Source: Hoeflea_A sp039025395 (GTDB lineage Bacteria > Pseudomonadota > Alphaproteobacteria > Rhizobiales > Rhizobiaceae). Taken from it: 64,000 nt of DNA. A program made the position numbers and the translations under genes. The notes beneath the pieces were generated by a model that was not told the origin of the DNA, did not search any database, and worked only from the letters and a program-made list of their open reading frames with translations. How positions within the stretch are numbered: the stretch's first letter is position 1; each line of letters opens with the position of its first letter. Location: positions 1 to 64,000 of the forward strand of contig JBCCOK010000024.1 in the NCBI GenBank assembly GCA_039025395.1. Reading direction: 5' to 3'. This document shows positions 8,660 to 16,410 of this stretch, one piece after another.

Positions 8660-8896
8660 TTAAGCGGCAAGCTGCGTTTCATATTCGGCGTAGTAGTGGT
8701 CCGAAGCAGACTGATCGGCTTCGATGCGCGCCGCCAGCTGTTTGAACAAAAGTGCTGCCAGAGGATCATCTGACTTCGCGTTGATGCTCACCTTGCGTTT
8801 GTCGCGATAGTCATCGACGAAGTTACCCTCAAGCTCGATCGCGACGTTGCCGAAGGTGATTGGGAATTCTTCGAAAGGAAATTCGGTTTCAAACAT
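8660..8896 (-). CDS. Hypothetical 78-residue protein
   Basis: Starts at ATG 8894-8896 behind an excellent AGGAGGTG site. The N-terminus is acidic and aromatic (MFETEFPFEEFPITFGNVAI), the C-terminal half helical (residues 45-78) ending YETQLAA. It is neither membrane-bound nor exported. No family is recognised. It is first in the minus-strand operon and is read away from the operator-like repeat shared with the XRE gene, as a regulated phage- or island-type early gene would be. The frame is open further upstream, but only this start has a ribosome site. Confidence 0.65.
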   Translation of the reverse strand: MFETEFPFEEFPITFGNVAIELEGNFVDDYRDKRKVSINAKSDDPLAALLFKQLAARIEADQSASDHYYAEYETQLAA

Positions 8897-8921
8897 GGTT
8901 TGCGTTGCACCTCCTGATTTG

Positions 8922-8948
8922 ATAACTTTTGAATAACATAAGTTATGT
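8922..8948. promoter_or_regulatory. Operator-like inverted repeats between divergent genes
   Basis: ACATAA-G-TTATGT (8936-8948) is a near-perfect 13-bp palindrome. Its AAGTTAT half is also repeated inverted as ATAACTT at 8922-8928. Both lie in the 93-bp gap between the 78-residue protein gene and the XRE gene, an AT-rich stretch that would hold both promoters. Binding by the adjacent XRE protein is the natural inference. Confidence 0.55.
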
Positions 8949-8989
8949 ATACTAAATTGACAACCAGAACTTATTAAAAAGGAAAGTTT

Positions 8990-9217
8990 GTGATTACAGC
9001 TGAGCAATGCAGGGCGGCTAGAGCCCTGCTGAATTGGACGCAAGAGACGCTGGCAAAGACGGTGTCAGTGAGTGATGTTTCAATCCGCGCTTTTGAGCGT
9101 GGTGGAAAGATGCGGGAATCAAATCTCAAGCAGATCCATGATGCTTTCGACGCAGCCGGCGTTGAGTTCATCCCCGAGAACGGCGGCGGTCCGGGTGTGA
9201 GACTTAAGAGAGGCTAG
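8990..9217 (+). CDS. XRE-family (Cro/C1-type) DNA-binding regulator
   Basis: 75 residues, a single helix-turn-helix: MITAEQCRAARALLNWTQET then a turn and SVSDVSIRAFERGG as the recognition helix region, with the C-terminal tail AGVEFIPENGGGPGVRL that is common in standalone rhizobial XRE proteins. The start is GTG 8990-8992 after AAAAAGGAAAG. It has no effector domain, so it would act as a simple repressor or activator. It heads the plus-strand operon and lies next to inverted repeats it could bind; the divergent operon carries an S24-fold protein without DNA-binding domain, a split of functions usually fused in one repressor. Confidence 0.9.
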   Translation: MITAEQCRAARALLNWTQETLAKTVSVSDVSIRAFERGGKMRESNLKQIHDAFDAAGVEFIPENGGGPGVRLKRG

Positions 9218-9292
9218 AAATGGTTTGCTTTCTTCTGAGTGTTAAGTCGACAGGCGTCGTTTATCGGTTTTTTCCGAAAGGTTGCGACAAGC

Positions 9293-9640
9293 ATGATCAA
9301 TAAGACACTCGATCAGATTTACCGCATGTATTTGCGCCATGAACTTTGGGCTATTCGTTTGTCGATGAAGGCTCGGATATTTGCTGTGTTTATAATTGGT
9401 ACCTTGCCCTTCGCTTGGTTCTTTTTGCCTGGGCTACTGCTCTCATTACCGTTGTTTTTGCTTATTTTTTACGCTGGACTTATCGGCCAAGTCGTAGGCT
9501 TTGTCATAGGCATCATAGTGGTGGTTGTTGCCTCCATAGAGATCTTCCGTCTCTACATTCTTTCAGTCTTTATGATGTTTGGTGAAAGATATACGGCGGA
9601 AACGAGAACCGTTGAATTGGAGCAGAAACTCGGGCTTTAG
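9293..9640 (+). CDS. Small integral membrane protein
   Basis: 115 residues from ATG 9293 (a GTG at 9239 is also in frame). A basic amphipathic N-terminus (DQIYRMYLRHELWAIRLSMK) is followed by about three membrane helices between residues 28 and 95, and a charged C-terminal tail. No family is recognised. It is the second gene after the XRE regulator, 75 bp downstream, and is followed after 11 bp by a small gene with a strong ribosome site. Confidence 0.55.
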   Translation: MINKTLDQIYRMYLRHELWAIRLSMKARIFAVFIIGTLPFAWFFLPGLLLSLPLFLLIFYAGLIGQVVGFVIGIIVVVVASIEIFRLYILSVFMMFGERYTAETRTVELEQKLGL

Positions 9641-9651
9641 AGGAGGTTAGC

Positions 9652-9825
9652 TTGTCAGAGAAACTACAAGACACGCCCTCGGCGGGTAGTCTACCAACGC
9701 TCAAGATAGGCGATGCGAACCTAGAGAGCATCCATCCGAACAATGTCACGCCGGTGTTTGCCGAAATAGTGACGCACGTGCCCAGCCAGAGCGCCTTCTC
9801 CAGACGGTTACGATTATCGAGATGA
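9652..9825 (+). CDS. Hypothetical 57-residue protein
   Basis: TTG start at 9652-9654 preceded by GAGGAGG, one of the best ribosome sites in the region. Product MSEKLQDTPSAGSLPTLKIG continuing to SRRLRLSR. The middle, NNVTPVFAEIVTHVPSQSAF, looks like a beta-type segment seen in small DUF3467-like proteins, but I cannot confirm this. The stop overlaps the ATG of the next frame as ATGA. Either this is a short gene or the 5' part of a roughly 85-residue gene interrupted by a frameshift that rejoins the frame of 9822-9908. Confidence 0.5.
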   Translation: MSEKLQDTPSAGSLPTLKIGDANLESIHPNNVTPVFAEIVTHVPSQSAFSRRLRLSR

Positions 9826-9908
9826 GGTTCCAGCTCAACCAGATTGATGCGAAGCGGCGTTTTCGATATGTTTTCCCATCTCAAGTTCTGAGAGAAGAGC
9901 GGCAATGA
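9822..9908 (+). CDS. Possible 28-residue gene or 3' part of a frameshifted gene
   Basis: MRFQLNQIDAKRRFRYVFPS continuing to REERQ. It begins in an ATGA overlap with the 57-residue gene and ends in an ATGA overlap with the secreted-protein gene. Upstream in the same frame the sequence stays open and reads TVTIIEMRFQLNQ, which suits a continuous protein. So a one-base change in the preceding gene, or programmed frameshifting, is as likely as a separate gene. Confidence 0.35.
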   Translation: MRFQLNQIDAKRRFRYVFPSQVLREERQ

Positions 9909-10465
9909 AAATGACGTTTCCCAAGATACTGCTCCTTGTAACGATCTGCACGACGCTGACTTTTGCCGCAGCCAGTGCGGACCCGGAGGAGGATGTTGAT
10001 TTAATTACGAGATCGCTCATCACAGAAGCTTCCTATTTCGCGGTCATGAGCGCTAAGAAGGCCGAGATCAGCCGGGAGATGAGGAAAAGAATAGATTTTT
10101 CAGGAGTTTCGGAAAGCGACTTCGATACTTTTATGGAACTCTTCGTTGAAGAGACCGCAAGATCCATGGTTGTCGGTCTTCGCAAAGCCTTTCAAATGAA
10201 ATTGCTGGAAATGCCCCCTGCCGACATCGCCACAATGGTATCCTGCATGCAGGGTAAGAAGTGCACCGAGGACGACTATTCCGCCGAGGGCATTGAGGTT
10301 ATCCGTGACCTGCCTCGCTTCGGCAAGGTGGAAGGCGAACGCATAGGCCGGGTCGTCGGGGTCGCTATCTCGCCTGAGTTGATTGAGATTGTCCGCTCGA
10401 ACCCGGGCAACCGCTTCGAAAACCCGGCAGCTGTTGTGCAGGTCCTGAGCAATCCGCTGAGGTAA
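9905..10465 (+). CDS. Hypothetical secreted or periplasmic protein
   Basis: 186 residues. Residues 1-25 form a clear Sec signal (MKMTFPKILLLVTICTTLTF then AAASA before DPEED). The mature protein is helical, acidic at first, with one CMQGKKC pair that could form a disulfide. No family is recognised. It starts in an ATGA overlap with the preceding small frame and ends 19 bp before a possible 50-residue gene. Its place in the XRE-led plus-strand operon suggests a shared role with the small membrane protein, perhaps at the envelope. Confidence 0.65.
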   Translation: MKMTFPKILLLVTICTTLTFAAASADPEEDVDLITRSLITEASYFAVMSAKKAEISREMRKRIDFSGVSESDFDTFMELFVEETARSMVVGLRKAFQMKLLEMPPADIATMVSCMQGKKCTEDDYSAEGIEVIRDLPRFGKVEGERIGRVVGVAISPELIEIVRSNPGNRFENPAAVVQVLSNPLR

Positions 10466-10484
10466 ACAGGTCCGCGGGGGAGTT

Positions 10485-10637
10485 GTGGAATTGGTACGTG
10501 CACAATGGGATAAGGAACGATACGAGCGTCGGTTCGCAGCGTCGTCTACGGTTATCTTGTTTGCTACAGGTTCGGTTTTGGCGGCTGTTCCAACCGTAGA
10601 AAACATAGTGCGCGCAGCTCTTACGATTATTGTTTGA
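10485..10637 (+). CDS. Possible small membrane protein, 50 residues
   Basis: GTG start at 10485 just behind GGGGGAG (spacing short). Product MELVRAQWDKERYERRFAAS followed by one hydrophobic helix (STVILFATGSVLAAV, about residues 20-34) and a second short hydrophobic end. It lies 19 bp after the secreted-protein gene and would be the last member of the XRE-led operon. The charge-then-hydrophobic layout is plausible for a real protein; there is no homology call. Confidence 0.35.
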   Translation: MELVRAQWDKERYERRFAASSTVILFATGSVLAAVPTVENIVRAALTIIV

Positions 10638-10780
10638 CACGCCACACGCTGTGATCTGAATGATATCCAGTCCGCTTGTCAGCCAATCATCCTTGCGAAC
10701 AAAGCCTCGTTTACGGTAGAATTGAGCAACTCAGCAATCTGATTTGCACAATTGTTCGAACAGCTTGGATACTGAAAACA

Positions 10781-11080
10781 ATGCCCTTCAGAAAAGGACG
10801 ATCCGGAAACCCTGGCGGCCGACCCAAAGAAAGGCATTTCCGGGATGCCTTGCGCGCTGAACTGGCATCTGCTGGCGAAGATCACAAAGCACTTCGCAAG
10901 ATCGCCCGCGCATTGGTCGCAAAAGCGACTGGAGGCGACTTAGCTGCGATCAAGGAAATTGCGGATCGATTGGACGGTAAGCCTGTCCAGCAGAACCAGA
11001 TTACCGGAGCAGATAACGAGCCGGTTGATATCACTGTTCGGTTTGTTTCCTCAAAAGACAGCGCAGACGCCGCTGCATAG
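10781..11080 (+). CDS. DUF5681-type protein
   Basis: 99 residues. The N-terminus MPFRKGRSGNPGGRPKERHF is the KGxSGNPxGRPK signature of DUF5681, a small basic domain often found in prophages and mobile islands. It is followed by a helical region (LRAELASAGEDHKALRKIA to EIADRLDGKPVQ) and a short C-terminal strand. Start ATG 10781 is placed at the motif; no strong ribosome site is seen. The role of the family is not established, but the terminase-neighbour context in phages suggests DNA binding. No phage structural genes are nearby here. Confidence 0.75.
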   Translation: MPFRKGRSGNPGGRPKERHFRDALRAELASAGEDHKALRKIARALVAKATGGDLAAIKEIADRLDGKPVQQNQITGADNEPVDITVRFVSSKDSADAAA

Positions 11081-11104
11081 CAAACGTGGTGCTAATCAGT
11101 CGAT

Positions 11105-11237
11105 TTCCCGTTCGGAAAAAGGCCCGCAGCAGGTGGCTTTTACCATTCGATTTCCCGCCCGATAAAAAGGGGTGGTTTGAGTGGACTTCCCGCCCGAAAA
11201 AGGAATTGAATTCCCGCCCGAAAAAAGGCCGGAATTC
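11105..11237 (+). repeat. Cluster of four direct repeats with consensus TTCCCGCCCGAAAAAGG
   Basis: Copies begin at 11105 (TTCCCGTTCGGAAAAAGG), 11152 (TTCCCGCCCGATAAAAAGG), 11187 (TTCCCGCCCGAAAAAGG) and 11211 (TTCCCGCCCGAAAAAAGG). The spacing falls from 47 to 35 to 24 bp. The last copy sits inside an inverted repeat GAATTCC (11208-11214) / GGAATTC (11231-11237). They occupy the gap of about 290 bp between the DUF5681 gene and the protease gene. They could be protein-binding sites, iterons or a degenerate repeat family. Confidence 0.65.
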
Positions 11238-11372
11238 TGGGGCTTTGAAGTTCCTCTGTCCTGACGTGCAAAATGATCCTGAATATCAAGACCTCTCCTC
11301 CCAAAAAAGAGGTGCGGGCCCACGCGCCCGATAAAGTTGATTTAAGAGAAGGAATCGACCTAGAGTTCTAAG

Positions 11373-12326
11373 GTGCATAATTGGGGGAACGGCAGCAGCG
11401 GTAATGCCGCTTATATCATCTGCCGTGGAAAACAGTTGGCTGAAACCTTCGATATCACCACGTCGAACCGATACGTCGAAAGAGAACTCAGATCGCGGTT
11501 GATGTTCTTGGGTGAGGTATTGGATGGAGACGTACTGACCGCGATTATTCCAATTTACAGTCCATTAGATGACTTAATCAGGGATGCAGTTGAAGGGATA
11601 CCGAAGCGACAAAAGAACCTTTTTGTTATCCTTGAAACGGCGGGGGGTCAGATTGAAATTGCTGAGCGAATAGCGGAACTACTGCGACATCATTACCGTC
11701 GCGGTGAAGTGAATTTCATCATTCCTGATTCTGCCATGTCCGCGGGCACAGTCTTGGTAATGTGTGGTGACAGAATTCTCATGGACTACTATTCGGTATT
11801 GGGGCCAATCGATCCACAGGTGATGAGTGCTACCACGGGTAAGTGGGTTCCAGCTCTTGGCTACCTAGATAAATTTCAGGAGTACGTGGACAAATCGAGC
11901 GAAGGAAAACTGTCTGCTGCTGAACTTGCTTTCATGGTAGAAAAATTTGATCCCGCTGAGTTGGATCAATTTGAAAAAGCGCGGGATTTATCCGTAGATC
12001 TGCTGAAAAAGTGGTTGGTTCGGTACAAATTTAAGAACTGGAAAGTAACCGAGACACAGGGCAAAAAAGTCACACAAGCAATGCGCTCAGAAAGAGCTGC
12101 AGAAATTGCAAAAAAACTAAATAAAACGAGCCTTTGGAAAACCCATTCACGCGGGATTTCTATGGAAGTACTTGTAAGAGAGCTGAAACTGGTGATTGAG
12201 GATTTTGGGTCAACGCAAGAAAAAAATGACGCAATCAGATCCTATTATCGGCTGTTGCAAGACTATATGATAAAGCGGGGCAGTGATGTCGCGATACAGA
12301 CTGCCAAAGAGCTAACACTATTTTGA
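11373..12326 (+). CDS. Serine dehydrogenase proteinase (SDH_sah) / ClpP-fold protein
   Basis: 317 residues with the ClpP/crotonase-type protease fold of the SDH_sah family. NLFVILETAGGQIEIAERIAE marks the substrate-strand and Gly-Gly turn, and FIIPDSAMSAGTVLVMCGDR holds the nucleophile Ser within SAMSAG; SVLGPIDPQ follows as in relatives. The C-terminal 120 residues are helical and lysine-rich. There is no signal peptide or clear membrane segment, unlike SppA. The GTG start at 11373 has only a weak upstream site; Met44 is another possible start. It leads a short operon with two small genes and converges on a KAP NTPase. Confidence 0.8.
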   Translation: MHNWGNGSSGNAAYIICRGKQLAETFDITTSNRYVERELRSRLMFLGEVLDGDVLTAIIPIYSPLDDLIRDAVEGIPKRQKNLFVILETAGGQIEIAERIAELLRHHYRRGEVNFIIPDSAMSAGTVLVMCGDRILMDYYSVLGPIDPQVMSATTGKWVPALGYLDKFQEYVDKSSEGKLSAAELAFMVEKFDPAELDQFEKARDLSVDLLKKWLVRYKFKNWKVTETQGKKVTQAMRSERAAEIAKKLNKTSLWKTHSRGISMEVLVRELKLVIEDFGSTQEKNDAIRSYYRLLQDYMIKRGSDVAIQTAKELTLF

Positions 12327-12336
12327 GGGTAGAAGA

Positions 12337-12543
12337 ATGACCAGTGACGCGATGAAATCAGTTCTGGCCGAGAACCCTAAAGCACAGCGAGACAGAAAGG
12401 TCCTGACCGAAGCACTTGAATCACTCAAGGTTCTGAAGGATATGGGTTTTCGCCCGGCAGGATATGATTTGCAATCACCTTACAAAAAGTCTCGTGGGAT
12501 GATTGCCTCTGGCCCGGAAGCCAAAACAGCAAAAGCAAAATAG
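12337..12543 (+). CDS. Hypothetical 68-residue protein
   Basis: Begins 10 bp after the protease stop with GAGGGTAGAAG before ATG. It is helical and strongly basic near the C-terminus (YKKSRGMIASGPEAKTAKAK), no Cys, no membrane segment. The segment LTEALESLKVLKDMGFRPAG looks like a helix plus loop. No family is recognised. The close spacing makes it part of the protease operon, where it could be an adaptor or inhibitor; this is inference from position. Confidence 0.6.
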   Translation: MTSDAMKSVLAENPKAQRDRKVLTEALESLKVLKDMGFRPAGYDLQSPYKKSRGMIASGPEAKTAKAK

Positions 12544-12554
12544 GGCGAGTTGTA

Positions 12555-12734
12555 TTGCCAGATTCTACGCCGACGGCAACCGATCCTCAGAATTATGGCG
12601 CGGCGCTTTGGAATCGATTTGAGGAGCTAACTGCCGCAAAGGTCGAAAGACCGAAAGAGTTGCTCATCGAGCGGTCAAACACACATCTCGTCCAGCGTTT
12701 GGTAATCTCCGTCGACAAAGCAAACGACGCTTAG
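12555..12734 (+). CDS. Hypothetical 59-residue protein
   Basis: TTG start at 12555, 11 bp after the preceding stop. Product MPDSTPTATDPQNYGAALWN then RFEELTAAKVERPKEL and ISVDKANDA. The polar, helix-friendly composition looks like real coding sequence. The ribosome site is poor (GGGCGAG). It is the likely third gene of the protease operon and the last before the convergent KAP NTPase gene. Confidence 0.45.
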   Translation: MPDSTPTATDPQNYGAALWNRFEELTAAKVERPKELLIERSNTHLVQRLVISVDKANDA

Positions 12735-12826
12735 CTGCTTGCATCATACGAGCATTCGACTTTACGGCCGGAAGGCTCCGCATCTGGCAACTAAAGCCAA
12801 TCCCCGGTATTTTTCTTGAGCCAAAA

Positions 12827-15034
12827 TTAGTACTCATCTCCCATATCAAACCTCACCGAAAGCAATTTTGCTCGTGCGCCAAGCTCGCTGTGCGTGTTTA
12901 AAGCGTCGATTCTGTTTCTAACTGTTTCGAAGTCCATAAAGGGTGCGAGGTTGTTCCTTTTAAGAACGTTGGACTTGCCTTGGTCACTGCTTTCCACTGT
13001 GCTAGATAGGCGCTCAAGCGTTTCGATGAGGCCTTCATCGGAAACAATGTTTAATTCAATCAACTGACGCGGTCCTTGTTCATCTCCTCCCTGCAACCAT
13101 GCAAAAAGAAGACTGATTGGATTAGGGCAACCAAGCACTTCACTTGCTGTCATGGCCTGATAGCGACCTAGCATCAATTTGGTGATCAGATCCAACTCGT
13201 CGTCTGTCAACAGCCAGTCGCTACTAGGACGCGGACTGTCGCCGTGGCGCCCATGTGCAAACGTCTCACTGCGAAACAACTTTGTCAGCCAACCGATGGC
13301 TGCGCCTTCTTTAAACATGGCAGTTGTTGCGGCTGTACGGCGCGGCTGCTCCAGGCGTGACAGAAGCAATGGGATCAATCGTCCCGCCCTGTGCCAAATC
13401 GAACTAGCCCGAAACTGATCGAACGGGAAGCGTCGATACGCGTCGTCCATAATCTGTGACAGCGAAATCAGAAGTTTCTCACATTGGATGGGCTCTAAAG
13501 CTTCGTAAGCACTATTCCTAATGCGTTCCAGCAATATGTCAGCTTTAGTGAGCGAACCTACCAATTGTTTGTCGTGAAGACGCAACAACACCGCGCCGGC
13601 TTGATCCGCGTCGGTCTCAGCGGCCGTCAAAAATGATGTTATGTCGTCCTGGGTAAGTGCGTGCGACGGACCAGCGAGTGCGAAGTAGAGGCGATAGTGA
13701 TCAGGGCTGGCAAGACGCTTCTTTTCAAGAGCTTGCTTTCGGTCGCTGTCATTTTCACATTCAAAGAGTTTAAACATGCCTCCAACTTTGGAATAGTCAA
13801 TTTCAACGCCTGGAAGCCGCTCTGCGAAATCGTAACGATAATTCAAATCGTCAAAATGGTCGTCAGCCACCGCTTCCAGCAGCGAGGCAAGTTCCTTCGC
13901 CTTTCCCGAGCCTTCAATACGCGCGGTCCCTAATGAAATGACTGCTGCAGTAGCGCAATAACGCTCGATCCAGCGGTAGAGTTTTGGATTTCCTTCCTTA
14001 ATGAGCTGCAGCCATACGAGGTCAGCGAGATCGGCCTTCTCCTCTTGGAGACGTGACCAAGAAAACCGAACCGCGTCCAACGTCCGCGCAACCGACCTTG
14101 GCGTTTTCAGCTGTCGGGCACCTTCACCGTCTATAACGACCTGTAGCCGCGAAAGTTCGTCCTCATCCCGTGCCGACGCTATCAAATTCAATTCGTCGGT
14201 AAACCATTGACGTAGTTGCAAAGGCTCCGGTTTGGGAACCATTACTGTTAGTTGCACGATCTTCTCAAGGTAGGATTGGCCGTCCTTTACATCGGCTGCT
14301 TTCTCGATGCTATGGGCTAGGATTTCACTGTCATAGCAGAGCAAATAAATCACGTTAGGAAGATCGACGACCGACCGCACAAGACGTAAGATCTCCAAGA
14401 CCTCTGCGGGTTCAAGTCGATCTACGTCGTCTATTGTTACGATGAAACGATGGCCGAGCTCCCGGAGCGATCTAACCAACTCATCCTTCAGATCAGAAAG
14501 TTGAGGTGGAACCGGCCTTTTTCCTGTAATTTCCCCAAGAGCTTTGACACCCTTACCAAACCATTTGACTGGTCCAAGCCCCGAGGCCTCGCCAGCAACT
14601 TCGATAGCAGATCCTGCCTTGCTCAAACCACTCATGAATCTCCGTAAGGCTTCCGCGGCCGCTTTGGCCTTGGCAGCCGATATTCGAGTTGCATTGCCTG
14701 CATCAAAAGCGATCTGATCAAGCTGTTTTGAGAGCTCGCGGAACAGACTGGTAATGAGTGTATCTCGGTTTCCGATCAGCCAAGGTTGGAACTTTATAAC
14801 AGTTGGTAACTGATCCTTAGGAAGCTTCCCAAGTTCATCGATAATTAGGAACAACAGGCTCGACTTTCCTGAACCCCAAGTCCCCTCTACACCAATAACC
14901 AAACCATCTTCAGATGCGGGATCTACCAGAGAATTCGCGATTTGTTTTGCAACCTCCCGAAACCCAAGCTTATCCTCTTCACCAAAATAGAGTGCCCGGT
15001 CTCCCTTGATCGAGTGATTTTGATCCCCTGACAT
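12827..15034 (-). CDS. KAP-family P-loop NTPase
   Basis: 735 residues. Walker A is GVEGTWGSGKSS (residues 48-59) and Walker B is FIVTIDDVDRL (about 197-207); the KFQPWLIGNRDTLITSLFREL stretch between them is a KAP hallmark. Many KAP proteins carry membrane helices inserted between the Walker motifs; here that region (about residues 110-180) is Ala/Gly-rich but not clearly transmembrane. The remaining 500 residues are helical with no recognised domain. KAP NTPases occur in phage-exclusion and defence settings (PifA, QatA), so a defence role is possible, but the QatB, QatC and QatD partners are not here. It is convergent with the protease operon. Confidence 0.85.
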   Translation of the reverse strand: MSGDQNHSIKGDRALYFGEEDKLGFREVAKQIANSLVDPASEDGLVIGVEGTWGSGKSSLLFLIIDELGKLPKDQLPTVIKFQPWLIGNRDTLITSLFRELSKQLDQIAFDAGNATRISAAKAKAAAEALRRFMSGLSKAGSAIEVAGEASGLGPVKWFGKGVKALGEITGKRPVPPQLSDLKDELVRSLRELGHRFIVTIDDVDRLEPAEVLEILRLVRSVVDLPNVIYLLCYDSEILAHSIEKAADVKDGQSYLEKIVQLTVMVPKPEPLQLRQWFTDELNLIASARDEDELSRLQVVIDGEGARQLKTPRSVARTLDAVRFSWSRLQEEKADLADLVWLQLIKEGNPKLYRWIERYCATAAVISLGTARIEGSGKAKELASLLEAVADDHFDDLNYRYDFAERLPGVEIDYSKVGGMFKLFECENDSDRKQALEKKRLASPDHYRLYFALAGPSHALTQDDITSFLTAAETDADQAGAVLLRLHDKQLVGSLTKADILLERIRNSAYEALEPIQCEKLLISLSQIMDDAYRRFPFDQFRASSIWHRAGRLIPLLLSRLEQPRRTAATTAMFKEGAAIGWLTKLFRSETFAHGRHGDSPRPSSDWLLTDDELDLITKLMLGRYQAMTASEVLGCPNPISLLFAWLQGGDEQGPRQLIELNIVSDEGLIETLERLSSTVESSDQGKSNVLKRNNLAPFMDFETVRNRIDALNTHSELGARAKLLSVRFDMGDEY

Positions 15035-15495
15035 GCGTTTCTTCTACCCAATGACTGTCGCATTTCAAATGGACATTCATCTAAAGGTTTATCGAAGATG
15101 AGCGAAGGCATTTGCTTCAAGTAAGCTACGAAACACGGTGTGATTGACGCCACTCGTCTTGGAAGGGTTCTTAGGAGCCGTTGCGGGCGTAGGAAACGAC
15201 TGGCAAGTGCTGATGAATCTCTCCGCCAGCTACCCCACTTGCGCCAACGGGTTGATTGAGAGTGGAATAACCTTGTCGCATGAAAAATATCGTCTGTCAC
15301 GGCGACCTGTTGAAAGACATATTGAAAGATCTAGAAATCGGTGAGATTCTTACCTGTAATTTTTTCAATTGCTTATAGAATGTGCATGGCTCCCACCTCC
15401 TCCGCCAATTTCTCGATGGTCCGTACCAGAGACATAGGTCACAGTTTTGGACTGAACCCCTGTCTCAGGAAGGACAGATTGTCCAACTAGCAGTG
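15035..15495. other. Gap of about 460 bp without a supported gene
   Basis: Separates the KAP NTPase gene from the end of the B12-riboswitch operon. Open frames on either strand have unlikely composition. It includes the KAP promoter side and a region near 15420-15460 that faintly recalls an insertion-sequence remnant, not enough to call. Confidence 0.5.
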
Positions 15496-16410
15496 TCATC
15501 CTTGCTGTGTACGATTTGCATTCCTTTGACGACGAGCGCCCCAGAGCCTCCTGAGTCTCATTTGCGGCGATGCCAGAACAGCGCCGCCAATCACCAAAGG
15601 TGCGGCAATTGCGAAGGCCGCGCTCGGCGTCTCCGCGAAGAAGAGCACGCCGACAACCATCGCCCACAGCAAAGTAAGATACTCGAACGGCGCGAGCAGC
15701 GACGCCTCGGCATGACGAAAGGACAACGTCATCGCAATATGCGCAGCGCCTCCGCAAAGACCGGTCCCGATCAACAGAAGGTAAGTCGCTGCGTCTGGTT
15801 GGGACCAGCCGAACGGCATAGTGGCAAGTCCCGCGACGGAACAGGCAAGCGCGAAGTAAAACGCGATCGCGCCGGGGCTTTCGGACGATGCCAATGCGCG
15901 GACTTGCACCAAAGCGCCTGCTGTCAGCGCCGCAGTCGAGAGGCCGAGGGCGATCCCGAAAAACTCCGGGCTTCGGGTGCCGAATTGCGGTGCTGTCAAA
16001 ACAACCGCGCCTGCGACACCGAGAACCAAGCCGCCCCAACGGCGCAGGTGCGGCCGTTCGCCCAGCAGCAGTGCCGCGAGCGCGACAATCATGACCGGCG
16101 AGAGGTAGAAGAGCATTGTCGCCTCGGCAATCGGCAGCAGCTGAACAGTGGCAAACGATGTGAACATGGCCGCCCCGCCCATAACGCAGCGCGCTAAATG
16201 GCCGAAAGGCCGGCGTGTGGCGAGACCGTGAGGAAACTCACTTCTAAGCCATAGAAAAACCACCAGCGGAAGCATGGCGACCGCCGAGCGGAAGAACACA
16301 ATCTGACCAAGAGCCGCGCCATCGCCAATCGCCTTCACAAGCGCAGCCATCGCAGTGAACAGAATCCCCGAAAGAATGCGTAGCGCTATGCCAAGTGTTT
16401 CGCCGCTCAT
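15496..16410 (-). CDS. EamA/DMT-family transporter
   Basis: 304 residues with ten membrane helices in two EamA repeats (about residues 5-135 and 145-285), starting GIALRILSGILFTAMAALVK. Family members export amino acids, metabolites or, in some cases, other small solutes across the inner membrane. It is the last gene of the riboswitch-controlled operon and overlaps the upstream permease gene by 4 bp (ATGA). Coupling to an importer under B12 control suggests export of the carrier ligand, an excess metal chelator, or the same compound; none can be proven. Confidence 0.85.
   Translation of the reverse strand: MSGETLGIALRILSGILFTAMAALVKAIGDGAALGQIVFFRSAVAMLPLVVFLWLRSEFPHGLATRRPFGHLARCVMGGAAMFTSFATVQLLPIAEATMLFYLSPVMIVALAALLLGERPHLRRWGGLVLGVAGAVVLTAPQFGTRSPEFFGIALGLSTAALTAGALVQVRALASSESPGAIAFYFALACSVAGLATMPFGWSQPDAATYLLLIGTGLCGGAAHIAMTLSFRHAEASLLAPFEYLTLLWAMVVGVLFFAETPSAAFAIAAPLVIGGAVLASPQMRLRRLWGARRQRNANRTQQG

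Noticed and set aside
12827..15034. Naming the KAP NTPase as QatA of a Qat defence system
   Set aside because: The required QatB, QatC (QueC-like) and QatD (TatD-like) neighbours are absent.
15420..15460. Sequence faintly like an insertion-sequence remnant near TGACCTATGTCTCTGG
   Set aside because: Only a short match to a remembered pattern; no transposase, terminal repeats or target duplication seen.
15382..16197. 271-codon frame opposite the EamA gene
   Set aside because: Reverse-strand shadow of the EamA transporter; no motif and unlikely residue use.
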